Assembly (NCBI GenBank): GCA_944385775.1
Contig: CALWYM010000070.1
Span: 1 to 8,360 of the forward strand
Direction of reading: 5' to 3'
Length of the DNA stretch: 8,360 nucleotides
Origin: an uncultured Oscillospiraceae bacterium
GTDB lineage: Bacteria > Bacillota > Clostridia > Oscillospirales > Oscillospiraceae
Shown: positions 1-7,082 of the stretch, piece after piece
How positions within the stretch are numbered: position 1 is the stretch's first letter
How the letters are laid out: every line of letters begins with the position of its first letter
Notes under the pieces: model-generated
Databases searched by the model: none
What the model saw: only the letters and a program-made list of their open reading frames with translations
What the model was told of the DNA's origin: nothing
Made by a program: the position numbers and the translations under genes

Positions 1-567
1 GCCCTTATTACCGCAAATCTTGCTCTGGAACAGGGGAAAGACGTTTTTGCTGTTCCGGGAAATGTGGATTCAAAGGCGTGTAAGGGCTCAAATGACCTGA
101 TTAAAAACGGAGCTGCAGTTGCAACAAACGGTCACGATGTTATTGAGGAATACAGATATATTTATCCTCATAAATTTATAGCCAACAGACACAAAGAAGT
201 CTTAAGCAATGAGTCTGTCTCACAGCTTCTTAAAGCTGAATCAGAGAGCAGACCCATAAAAAAGCAAAAGGAATACTCAAAAGAAAAAGTTTCAAGATTA
301 AATGAAAGCAAAAAACTATTTGACAATAACGAAGCTGGGGATTATATTGGCAGTAACAATTCTGACCTTGATTTGGAAAGCTTCGGCAAAACTGAACTTC
401 AGGTGCTGGAGGCAATTACCCAAAAGAGTATGTATATTGATGATATAATAAAAAAGTGTAAGCTGCCGGTGCCGGAGGTTTTGTCTGCGTTGACAATGCT
501 GGAGCTTGGCGGTGCAGTTACCCAGGAGGCAGGCAAACGCTTTACCTCCCATGTAAAAAATAAGTGA
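1..567 (+). CDS. dprA: DprA, DNA-processing protein A (3' end; start lies outside the window)
   Basis: This is the C-terminal 188 residues of DprA (Smf), the cytoplasmic protein that binds incoming single-stranded DNA and loads RecA during transformation and recombination. The reading frame is open from base 1. The fragment begins inside the Rossmann-like DprA fold with ALITANLALEQGKDVFAVPG (residues 1-20), followed by the family pattern G-x-N-x-LI-x-x-GA at about 29-38. A charged, probably flexible linker (about 60-120) leads to a winged-helix-like C-terminal domain (about 123-181, TELQVLEAI through LELGGAV), as in many full-length DprA proteins. The gene stops at TGA (565-567), which overlaps the Shine-Dalgarno sequence of topA. 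dprA-topA adjacency is common in Firmicutes and suggests co-transcription. The two genes share a reading frame, so readthrough of this TGA would fuse them. The family call is firm; the N-terminus cannot be assessed. Confidence 0.95.
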   Translation, partial: ALITANLALEQGKDVFAVPGNVDSKACKGSNDLIKNGAAVATNGHDVIEEYRYIYPHKFIANRHKEVLSNESVSQLLKAESESRPIKKQKEYSKEKVSRLNESKKLFDNNEAGDYIGSNNSDLDLESFGKTELQVLEAITQKSMYIDDIIKKCKLPVPEVLSALTMLELGGAVTQEAGKRFTSHVKNK

Positions 568-571
568 GGAG
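566..571 (+). promoter_or_regulatory. Shine-Dalgarno sequence of topA, overlapping the dprA stop
   Basis: GAGGAG lies 5 bases before the topA ATG at 577 and overlaps the last two bases of the dprA TGA. This fixes the topA start and suggests that a ribosome finishing dprA could help initiate topA. Confidence 0.8.
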
Positions 572-576
572 TATTA

Positions 577-2898
577 ATGGCAAGAAGTAAGACAAATTTG
601 GTTATAGTCGAGTCTCCGGCTAAAGCCAAAACCATAGGGAAATACTTAGGACCTGAATATAAGGTAACAGCGTCCATGGGGCACCTTCGTGATCTTCCTA
701 AAAGTACCCTTGGTGTCGATATAGAGGGTGGTTTTATCCCCCATTACCAGCCGGTAAAAGGAAGGGAGGACACCATTAACGAGCTGAAAAAAGCAGCAAA
801 ATCCAGCGCCAAGGTGTATCTCGCCACGGACCCTGACCGTGAGGGAGAGGCAATTTCTTGACACTTAAAAGAGCTTCTTGAAATACCTGACGATGAGGTT
901 CTCAGAGTTACCTTTAATGAAATTACAAAAAAGGTAGTTTCAAGCAGCATACAGCATCCGAGAAAAATTGACCAGAACCTTGTTGACGCTCAGCAGGCAC
1001 GGCGTATTCTCGACAGGATTGTCGGATATAAACTTTCACCGCTGCTGTGGAAAAAGATTAAGCGCGGTCTTTCCGCCGGCAGAGTACAGTCGGTAGCAAC
1101 GAGAATGGTTGTTGACAGAGAAAACGAAATTCGCAGTTTTGTCCCTGCGGAATACTGGCACCTGGACGCAGTTTTAACTAATTCTGATAATGCTGAGTTT
1201 ACAGCAAGATATTATGGGTCAAATGGAAAAAAGGCTGAACTTAAAACAGAAGATGATGTAAACCATATAAAATCTGACATTCAGTCTGAGCCTTTTATTG
1301 TGAAAACAGTTAAGCGAGCTGATAAGCAGAGAACTCCATCGCCACCCTTTATAACCTCTTCTCTTCAGCAGGAGGCTTCAAGGAAGCTTGGCATGACTCC
1401 GAGGCGCACTATGTCTATTGCGCAGCAGCTTTACGAAGGAATTGATATTGAAAACGAGGGTACTGTCGGTCTTATCACTTATATGAGAACAGATTCTCTC
1501 AGGCTGTCAGACGAGGCTCTTGCCGCTGCAGCGGATATTATAAAAACCCGTTACGGTGCCCAGTACTATCCGGGAGAACCGAGACATTTTAAAACCAAAA
1601 GCGGCGCTCAGGACGCCCACGAGGCAATCAGACCGTCCGATCCTGCTCTAACTCCTGAAAGAGTTAAATCCAGCCTGACTACGGATCAGTACAGGCTTTA
1701 CCGTTTAATCTGGATGAGATTTATTGCCTGCCAGATGTCAAACGCCGTGTACGATGGTATTACGGCTGACATTGAATCCAATGGTCATATATTCCGTTCT
1801 AGTTATACAACCCTTAAATTTGCTGGTTTTACCAGCGTTTATGAGGAAGGAAAGGACGATGAACCTGACGAGCCTCAAAAACCTATGCCACTTCTTTCAG
1901 AGGGCGAGATTGTAAAGCTAAAGAATATCAAGGAGGAACAAAAATTTACCCAGCCGCCTGCCAGATATACAGAGGCAAGCCTTGTTAAGGCTATGGAAGA
2001 TACAGGTATCGGTAGACCAAGCACTTACGCCCCTACAATATCAACCATACTGGACAGAGAATACGTGGTTAAAGAGGGAAAAAATCTTAGACCAACACCT
2101 CTGGGCGAAGTTGTAACAACATTGATGGAGGAGAGATTCTCCAATATTGTGGATTTGCACTTTACCGCCAGAATGGAGGAAGAACTTGATAGTGTTGAAA
2201 AGGGGAAAAAACCGTGGAAAGAAGTTCTTAGTGAATTCTATGGTCCGTTCAGCAAATCCCTTGAGAATGCAGAAAAAGCTCTCGAAGGTGAAAGAATTAA
2301 AATTCCTGCTGAGGAAACTGACGAAATCTGTGAAGTTTGCGGCAGAAAAATGGTTATTAAATCCGGCAGATATGGAAGATTTTTGGCGTGCCCCGGTTAT
2401 CCTGAATGTACTTTCACAAAGCCTCTTGTCATAGAAATGCCTGGAAAGTGCCCAAAATGCGGCAGCAGGATTTTAAAACGCACGTCACGTAACGGATATA
2501 CTTACTACGCCTGTGAGAAAGGCGCAGCATGTGGGTTTATGACCTGGGACGTACCTGTTAAGGATGTTTGTCCGGAGTGTGGGAAAACCATGTTTAAAAA
2601 ATCCGGAAGAGGATTTAATAAGCCATTTTGTATTAATGAAGAATGTCCTAATTTTGTACCTGAGGATAAGAGAGGCTACAAGAAAAAGGCACCTGTTGAT
2701 AATACCGTAAAAACCGAAAGCGGAGGAGAACAACCGGACAGCAAAGAAAAACCTGCAGAGAAAAAATCCCTTATTAAAAAAACATCTTCGAGAAAGAAAG
2801 CGGTATCCGAAAAGAAAGTAAAAAAAGCAGACAAGAAATCCAGCACAACCAGAACAAGACGAAAAGTCTCTGCTTCTTCCGAGGGGGACAATAAATGA
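577..2898 (+). CDS. topA: DNA topoisomerase I (type IA), interrupted by an in-frame TGA at codon 95
   Basis: Topoisomerase I relaxes negatively supercoiled DNA by passing one strand through a break held by a 5'-phosphotyrosyl link. Read through codon 95, the frame gives 773 residues, normal for a topoisomerase I with zinc ribbons. The TOPRIM domain starts at VIVESPAKAKTIGKYLG (E12) and holds the acidic triad in DPDREGE (D85, D87, E89). The catalytic tyrosine is Y302 in GLITYMRTDS. RRILDRIVGY and GLSAGRVQSVA, both family hallmarks, lie between the TGA and the next ATG at 1105, so this stretch must be coding. Three four-cysteine zinc-ribbon modules begin near C585, C625 and C665. A Lys/Ser/Thr-rich tail (about 695-773) follows. 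The single defect is TGA (859-861) in place of the conserved Trp after DREGEAIS. If it acts as a stop, only a 94-residue TOPRIM fragment is made. The gene ends in TGA, overlapping the trmFO ATG. Identity is certain; whether the allele is functional is not. Confidence 0.95.
859..861 (+). other. In-frame TGA at a conserved Trp position of topA (error, nonsense mutation or UGA recoding)
   Basis: The codon follows GCA ATT TCT and precedes CAC TTA, so the protein reads DREGEAIS-(TGA)-HLKELL. Topoisomerase I of E. coli and B. subtilis has Trp here (AIAWHL). The frame is identical before and after, with no gap or frameshift, so one G-to-A change from TGG explains it. The base after UGA is C, a context known to favour readthrough in bacteria. 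All 12 other Trp codons visible in the window are TGG, and no other in-frame TGA occurs inside the genes here. Confidence 0.9.
2881..2887 (+). promoter_or_regulatory. Shine-Dalgarno sequence of trmFO inside the topA 3' end
   Basis: GAGGGGG, seven bases before the ATG at 2895, is the best ribosome binding site for trmFO. It lies in the last codons of topA, consistent with translational coupling through the ATGA overlap. Confidence 0.65.
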
Positions 2899-4199
2899 GT
2901 GATGTAACCGTAATTGGCGCCGGGTTGGCAGGCTGCGAAGCTGCTTGGCAGCTTGCCAAAGCCGGAATTCATGTAACTCTCTGTGAGATGAAACCAGAAA
3001 AGAAATCTCCGGCTCATGTCAGTGACTCTTTTGCAGAGCTTGTATGCTCAAATTCCCTGAGAAGTGATGAGCTTTCCAATGCTGTGGGACTTTTGAAAGA
3101 AGAAATGCGCCGTTTAGGAAGCCTGATAATGGAGTGCGCTGACAAAAACAAAGTCCCGGCAGGTGGTGCCTTAGCTGTTGACCGTGAGAAATTTTCCGAT
3201 GATATAACGAAAAAAATAATAAATCACCCAAACATTTCAGTTGTTTACAGTGAGGTAAAAGATATACCCGATGGACGTGTCATAATAGCTACCGGACCAT
3301 TAACTGACGGTTACATGGCGGAGAAAATTATTTCGCTTACTGGTTCTGACGGACTCCATTTTTTTGACGCCGTAGCTCCTATTGTTACATTAGACAGTAT
3401 ATCAATGGATAGCGCATGGTTTGCCTCGCGCTATGATAAAGGAACCTCAGACTATATAAACTGTCCCATGACCTTTGAAGAATACACAGCTTTTGTCCGT
3501 GAGCTGGCATCTGCCGAAGAAGCTCAGCTTCATGGATTTGATGACGGCGCTGTGTTTGAAGGCTGTATGCCGGTTGAGGTTATGGCAAGAAGAGGAGTGG
3601 ACACTCTCCGGTATGGTCCACTGAAGCCCGTTGGACTTAAAGATCCTAAAACAGGTAAAGAGCCTTACGCAGTTGTACAGCTGAGAATGGACAATTCTGA
3701 AGGTACGCTTTATAACATGGTTGGATTTCAGACTCACCTTAAGTTTCCGGAGCAAAAGCGTGTTTTTTCAATGATCCCCGCACTTAAAAATGCTGAATTT
3801 GTCAGATATGGCGTTATGCACAGAAATACCTATCTCAATTCTCCTGAACTTCTGGACAGATACTATCGGTTGAAAGCAGATAGCAGAATCAGCTTTGCCG
3901 GACAGATGACAGGGGTTGAGGGCTATATTGAGTCTGCAGCATCTGGAATGCTGGTTGGAATGGAAACTGCCAATGAAGTGCTGAACAGACCATTTATCAA
4001 TTTTCCTCAGGAAACCGCAATAGGTGCTCTTGCGCTATATGTAAGTGGAGGCAGCATAGGTTCGTTTCAGCCAATGAACATAAATTTCGGTATAATTACC
4101 CCTCTTGGTTATAGAGTCAAGGGAAAAAGGGAAAAGAACAAAGCCATTTCCCTCCGGTCTCTTGAAATTATAGATAAAATCGTATCAGACCGGATGTAA
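2895..4199 (+). CDS. trmFO: TrmFO, folate/FAD-dependent tRNA (uracil-54-C5-)-methyltransferase
   Basis: TrmFO makes 5-methyluridine at position 54 of the tRNA T-loop, taking the carbon from methylene-tetrahydrofolate and using FAD as the reductant; Gram-positive bacteria typically use it in place of SAM-dependent TrmA. The 434-residue length is typical. The N-terminus carries the FAD dinucleotide-binding loop GAGLAGCEAAWQLAKAG (about 8-24) followed by CEMKP. The family signature FAELVCSNSLRSD places C51, and EGCMPVEVMARRG places C224; these match the two cysteines known to matter in the B. subtilis enzyme (C53 and C226). GQMTGVEGYIESAASG and NFGIITPLG near the C-terminus are also diagnostic. 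The ATG overlaps the topA stop by 4 bases, so the two are probably translated together. It ends in TAA. Nothing in it looks degraded. Confidence 0.97.
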   Translation: MSDVTVIGAGLAGCEAAWQLAKAGIHVTLCEMKPEKKSPAHVSDSFAELVCSNSLRSDELSNAVGLLKEEMRRLGSLIMECADKNKVPAGGALAVDREKFSDDITKKIINHPNISVVYSEVKDIPDGRVIIATGPLTDGYMAEKIISLTGSDGLHFFDAVAPIVTLDSISMDSAWFASRYDKGTSDYINCPMTFEEYTAFVRELASAEEAQLHGFDDGAVFEGCMPVEVMARRGVDTLRYGPLKPVGLKDPKTGKEPYAVVQLRMDNSEGTLYNMVGFQTHLKFPEQKRVFSMIPALKNAEFVRYGVMHRNTYLNSPELLDRYYRLKADSRISFAGQMTGVEGYIESAASGMLVGMETANEVLNRPFINFPQETAIGALALYVSGGSIGSFQPMNINFGIITPLGYRVKGKREKNKAISLRSLEIIDKIVSDRM

Positions 4200-4213
4200 T
4201 TAGCCGCAATTTA

Positions 4214-4222
4214 CAGAAAGGA
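4214..4222 (+). promoter_or_regulatory. Shine-Dalgarno sequence deciding the plsX start
   Basis: AGAAAGGAA ends 8 bases before the ATG at 4231. An upstream in-frame TTG at 4225 would sit only 2 bases from this site, so the ATG is the better start. Confidence 0.65.
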
Positions 4223-4230
4223 ATTTGCGT

Positions 4231-5259
4231 ATGAAAATTATTGTCGACGCCATGGGCGGAGATAACGCACCAGAAGAAATTGTAAAGGGTGCAATTAATG
4301 CTGCGGAAGAATTTAATACTGAGATTATTCTGGTAGGAAAGGGTGAAAAAATCCTCCGCGTTCTTGATAAGATGGGACGTAAAGATCTGCCGTCTGGTGT
4401 AGAAATTGCTAACGCCTCACAGGTTGTTGAAATGGAGGACGACCCTACGACTGTAACAAGAGTAAAAAGCTATTCTTCAATGACAGTCGGTCTTAAGATG
4501 CTTCACGACGGCAATGGCGACGCAATGGTATCCGCCGGCTCTACTGGCGCACTTCTTTCCGGAGCAACGCTTATCGTAAAAAGAATTAAGGGTATTCGCC
4601 GTGCTGCTCTTGCTCCCATTGTTCCAAGCGCGAAGGGCGGTTTTCTGCTTGTGGATTGCGGCGCTAATGCGGGTTGCACCCCTGAGTATCTGCTCCAGTT
4701 TGGATATATGGGTCACTTTTACATGGAGAATCTGGTGGGAAGGACAAAACCAAAAGTGGGTCTTTTGAACATAGGAACAGAAGAAACTAAAGGAACTGAT
4801 CTTCAGAAAGCTACGTGGGCGCTTTTGCGTGACGCCGGTGAAAAAGGCAAAATCAATTTTGTCGGAAATGTAGAAGCCAGGGGCGCAATGCTTGGCGACT
4901 GTGATGTACTTGTAACCGATGGTTTTAGCGGCAATATCCTTCTTAAGGGAATTGAGGGTGTCGGTCTTTTAGCTATGGACGAACTTAAGAAAATGTTCTT
5001 GAAAAACATGAAAACAAAGCTTGCTGCTGCCGCTATAAAAGATGAACTTAAGAGCTTTAAAAAGCGCTTTGATTCTTCTGAAATAGGTGGCACAATGCTC
5101 CTTGGCATCTCAAAACCTGTTATCAAGGCCCATGGTTCGTCCAATGCCTATGCTATAAGAAGTGCCATCAGACAGGCTATGGAGGTTGTAAACTCCAATG
5201 TATGCGGTGCAATAGCAGATAATATTGACAGCATGAAAATATCATCTACGGAAAGGTAA
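4231..5259 (+). CDS. plsX: PlsX, phosphate acyltransferase
   Basis: PlsX converts acyl-ACP and inorganic phosphate into acyl-phosphate, the donor used by PlsY in the first step of bacterial phospholipid synthesis; it is a peripheral membrane enzyme. The 342 residues match the usual length. Landmarks are DAMGGDNAP (6-14), the phosphate-loop-like SAGSTGALLS (101-110), DCGANAGC (142-149), LLNIGTEETKG (178-188) and DGFSGNILLKG (230-240). In familiar PlsX proteins the third motif reads GANV followed by an acidic residue; here it is GANAG, a modest deviation. The start is ATG 4231, chosen from Shine-Dalgarno spacing over an in-frame TTG at 4225. The gene follows trmFO after 31 bases and precedes rnc by 7 bases. 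In many Firmicutes an acyl carrier protein gene (acpP) lies between plsX and rnc; it is absent here. Confidence 0.96.
   Translation: MKIIVDAMGGDNAPEEIVKGAINAAEEFNTEIILVGKGEKILRVLDKMGRKDLPSGVEIANASQVVEMEDDPTTVTRVKSYSSMTVGLKMLHDGNGDAMVSAGSTGALLSGATLIVKRIKGIRRAALAPIVPSAKGGFLLVDCGANAGCTPEYLLQFGYMGHFYMENLVGRTKPKVGLLNIGTEETKGTDLQKATWALLRDAGEKGKINFVGNVEARGAMLGDCDVLVTDGFSGNILLKGIEGVGLLAMDELKKMFLKNMKTKLAAAAIKDELKSFKKRFDSSEIGGTMLLGISKPVIKAHGSSNAYAIRSAIRQAMEVVNSNVCGAIADNIDSMKISSTER
5250..5256 (+). promoter_or_regulatory. Shine-Dalgarno sequence of rnc, overlapping the plsX end
   Basis: GGAAAGG lies just before the plsX TAA and 10 bases from ATG 5267. The alternative in-frame TTG at 5261 is only 4 bases away, so ATG is preferred; the difference is two residues. 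Confidence 0.55.
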
Positions 5260-5266
5260 TTTGCAA

Positions 5267-5977
5267 ATGAGGGAACTGGAAGCCAGATTGGGATATAAAT
5301 TTAACAATATAGAGCTTTTGGAAACAGCCCTGACTCACAGCTCATATTCCAACGAAAATCGTTTGGAATCAGCAAAATGTAACGAGAGGCTTGAATTTCT
5401 TGGAGATGCGGTTCTGGGGCTTATAGTAGCAAGGTATCTATATGAAAATTTTCCTAAAGTAAATGAAGGAAAGATGACACGGCTCCGTTCAGAACTTGTA
5501 TGTGAAAAGAATCTTGATGAGGTTGCGGCAAAGCTTCAGCTCGGAAGTTACCTTAAGCTTGGAAAAGGTGAGGAGCTGGGCGGGGGAAGGTCAAGACCAT
5601 CCATTCTCGCTGATGCGGTCGAGGCAACTCTTGCTGCAATATACTTAGATGGAGGTATGGTTCCTGCAAAGAACTTTGTAAACAGATTTATCTTAGAAGT
5701 TTTTGAGGCAGGAACAACCGACTATACTCGGGACTACAAAACAGAACTTCAGGAACTGGTTCAAAAGAAAGGTGCGCAGCACATCTCGTACACTGTTATT
5801 GGAGAAAGCGGTCCAGACCATATGAAAGTATTTGAAACCGCTGTTTTATTAAACGGTACTCAGTTAGCTACAGGATCAGGTAAAAGTAAAAAAACAGCTG
5901 AACAAATGGCTGCAAAGGCTGCTCTTGAAAAACTTGGCGCTTTGGTCTCAAATCAAAACACCGGTAGTAAATTGTAA
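5267..5977 (+). CDS. rnc: Ribonuclease III
   Basis: RNase III cleaves double-stranded RNA and processes the rRNA precursor in the cytoplasm; it acts as a homodimer with Mg2+. The 236-residue protein has the two expected parts. The N-terminal RNase III domain carries the signature NERLEFLGDAVLGL (39-52), with E43 and D47, and the second acidic pair in LADAVEA (D116, E119). The C-terminal double-stranded RNA-binding domain spans about 157-224, from DYKTELQELVQKKG to the end motif KSKKTAEQMAAKAALEKLG. All catalytic acids are present, so it should be active. It follows plsX by only 7 bases and is followed after 15 bases by the radical SAM gene, so it is probably expressed as part of the same transcript. 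RNase III autoregulation through cleavage of its own leader is known in E. coli, but I see no obvious long hairpin here to suggest it. Confidence 0.97.
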   Translation: MRELEARLGYKFNNIELLETALTHSSYSNENRLESAKCNERLEFLGDAVLGLIVARYLYENFPKVNEGKMTRLRSELVCEKNLDEVAAKLQLGSYLKLGKGEELGGGRSRPSILADAVEATLAAIYLDGGMVPAKNFVNRFILEVFEAGTTDYTRDYKTELQELVQKKGAQHISYTVIGESGPDHMKVFETAVLLNGTQLATGSGKSKKTAEQMAAKAALEKLGALVSNQNTGSKL

Positions 5978-5992
5978 AGGCGTGTTAATCAG

Positions 5993-6997
5993 ATGACTCC
6001 AAGAAGGTCAATTATTCCAATTTTTGTTCCTCACCTAGGTTGTCCTCATATGTGTGTTTTCTGCAATCAGCGCAGAATATCTGGATCTTCTGTTCCCGCA
6101 GACGCAGAAACCGTAAAAGCCGAAATTGAATTGGCACTTTCAAAAATTCCAGATAGTTTTGAGAAAACGGTGGCTTTTTACGGAGGAAGCTTTACTGCAA
6201 TTCCAGTCAATCAGCAAAACGAACTTCTTTTAGCTGTTGAACCATACATGAAGAAAGGCTATGTCAATTCAATAAGGCTTTCCACAAGACCTGACTGTAT
6301 TGATAATGGCATTTTGGACAGGCTTTATTCTTTTGGAGTAAAAACTATCGAGCTGGGAGTCCAGTCCATGTGTGACGATGTTCTTATGGCTTCAGGGAGG
6401 GGGCATAGAGCTGAAGACGCTGTTAACGCTTCCAAACTCATTAAAAGCTTTGGTTTTGAGCTTATTCTTCAGCAAATGACAGGTCTTCCCGAAGATACTG
6501 CAGAAAAATCAATTTACACTGCAAAGTCAATTATGAGTCTGTCTCCGGACGGAGTGCGGATATATCCAACCGTAATCATAAAGGATACCGAACTTTATGA
6601 TATGTGGAAACGGGGAGAGTACAAAGAACACACTGTAGAAGATGCAGTTTCTCTTTGTTCTATACTCCTTGATATGTATGAGGAAAATAATATTCCCGTT
6701 ATAAGGCTGGGGCTAAATCCTACGGATGAGCTTTCAGGAGGAGATGCTGTAGGCGGTGCTTATCATCCTGCCCTGAGGGAGCTTTGCGAGGGAAGACGAT
6801 TTCTTAACCGTGAACTTAGTTTTATTTCATCTGTTGATCGTGACAGGGAAGTGGTATTCATGGTACCCAGAGGAAAAATATCTCAGGCTGTTGGACAAAA
6901 GCGCTGCAATGTTAACTATATTATAGAGAAATTCGGCGTTAAATCAGTTAAGTTTATTGAAGGAGATTTGCCTGCCGGCAAAATTATGAGAATTTAG
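5993..6997 (+). CDS. Elp3-like radical SAM protein lacking an acetyltransferase domain
   Basis: This 334-residue protein belongs to the Elp3-type radical SAM group. It has the iron-sulfur cluster motif C17-x3-C21-x2-C24 (GCPHMCVFCNQ), the glycine-rich SAM-contacting segment FYGGSFTAI (62-70), STRPD (97-101), IELGVQS (119-125), a GRGH segment (135-138), MTGLPEDT (162-169) and VRIYPTVIIKDTELY (188-202). All of these have counterparts in Elp3, which modifies wobble uridines of tRNA. Full Elp3 carries an additional C-terminal GNAT acetyltransferase domain; this protein ends after the radical SAM fold and a short C-terminal extension, so carboxymethyl transfer as in Elp3 cannot be assumed. The substrate is unknown; RNA modification is a reasonable guess given the rnc and trmFO neighbours. 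It starts at ATG 5993 with AAAGG 12 bases upstream and ends in TAG, closing the compact run of genes. Confidence 0.85.
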   Translation: MTPRRSIIPIFVPHLGCPHMCVFCNQRRISGSSVPADAETVKAEIELALSKIPDSFEKTVAFYGGSFTAIPVNQQNELLLAVEPYMKKGYVNSIRLSTRPDCIDNGILDRLYSFGVKTIELGVQSMCDDVLMASGRGHRAEDAVNASKLIKSFGFELILQQMTGLPEDTAEKSIYTAKSIMSLSPDGVRIYPTVIIKDTELYDMWKRGEYKEHTVEDAVSLCSILLDMYEENNIPVIRLGLNPTDELSGGDAVGGAYHPALRELCEGRRFLNRELSFISSVDRDREVVFMVPRGKISQAVGQKRCNVNYIIEKFGVKSVKFIEGDLPAGKIMRI

Positions 6998-7017
6998 CTT
7001 ATTATACAAAATTGTTC

Positions 7018-7046
7018 TTGCAATTATTGATTATACATTTTATAAT
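7018..7046 (+). promoter_or_regulatory. Sigma-A-type promoter of yajC
   Basis: TTGCAA (7018-7023, four of six matches to the -35 consensus) is followed after exactly 17 bases by a perfect -10 hexamer TATAAT (7041-7046). Initiation would be expected around 7053, leaving a leader of about 30 bases that contains the yajC ribosome binding site. The surrounding 6998-7082 gap is very AT-rich and is the only sizeable intergenic space in the window. No terminator for the upstream genes is visible in it, so some upstream transcription may also run into yajC. Confidence 0.7.
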
Positions 7047-7068
7047 TAATCAGGTATTTATTCATTTT

Positions 7069-7074
7069 GGAGGT
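7069..7074 (+). promoter_or_regulatory. Strong Shine-Dalgarno sequence of yajC
   Basis: GGAGGT, 8 bases before ATG 7083, is a near-ideal ribosome binding site and the strongest in the window, suggesting high translation of yajC. Confidence 0.8.
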
Positions 7075-7082
7075 AGCTTTAA

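Noticed and set aside
490..495. TTGACA as a -35 box for a promoter inside dprA driving topA
   Set aside because: No -10-like hexamer lies 16-18 bases downstream; the region there is GC-rich (GGTGCAGTT).
859..900. Selenocysteine insertion at the topA TGA
   Set aside because: The position is a conserved Trp rather than Cys, and no convincing SECIS-like hairpin with a proper loop follows the codon.
1105..2898. A separate shorter topoisomerase gene starting at ATG 1105
   Set aside because: Conserved topA sequence runs in frame from 862 to 1104 and joins seamlessly to both sides, and no Shine-Dalgarno sequence precedes 1105; it is the rest of the same gene.
2676..3017. Minus-strand open frame of 113 codons over the topA end
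   Set aside because: It is antisense to the basic tail of topA and the start of trmFO, has no family resemblance, and arises from the codon bias of the real genes. The same applies to the other minus-strand frames.
4205..4229. Small inverted repeat CGCAA/TTGCG around the plsX ribosome binding site
   Set aside because: Only five base pairs with a 15-base loop; too weak to claim as regulatory.
4225..4230. TTG start for plsX two codons upstream
   Set aside because: Only 2 bases from the Shine-Dalgarno sequence, whereas ATG 4231 has normal spacing and gives the usual PlsX N-terminus.
7028..7052. Inverted repeat TGATTA/TAATCA flanking the yajC -10 box as an operator
   Set aside because: Short and AT-rich in an AT-rich gap; expected by chance, and no matching regulator is known here.
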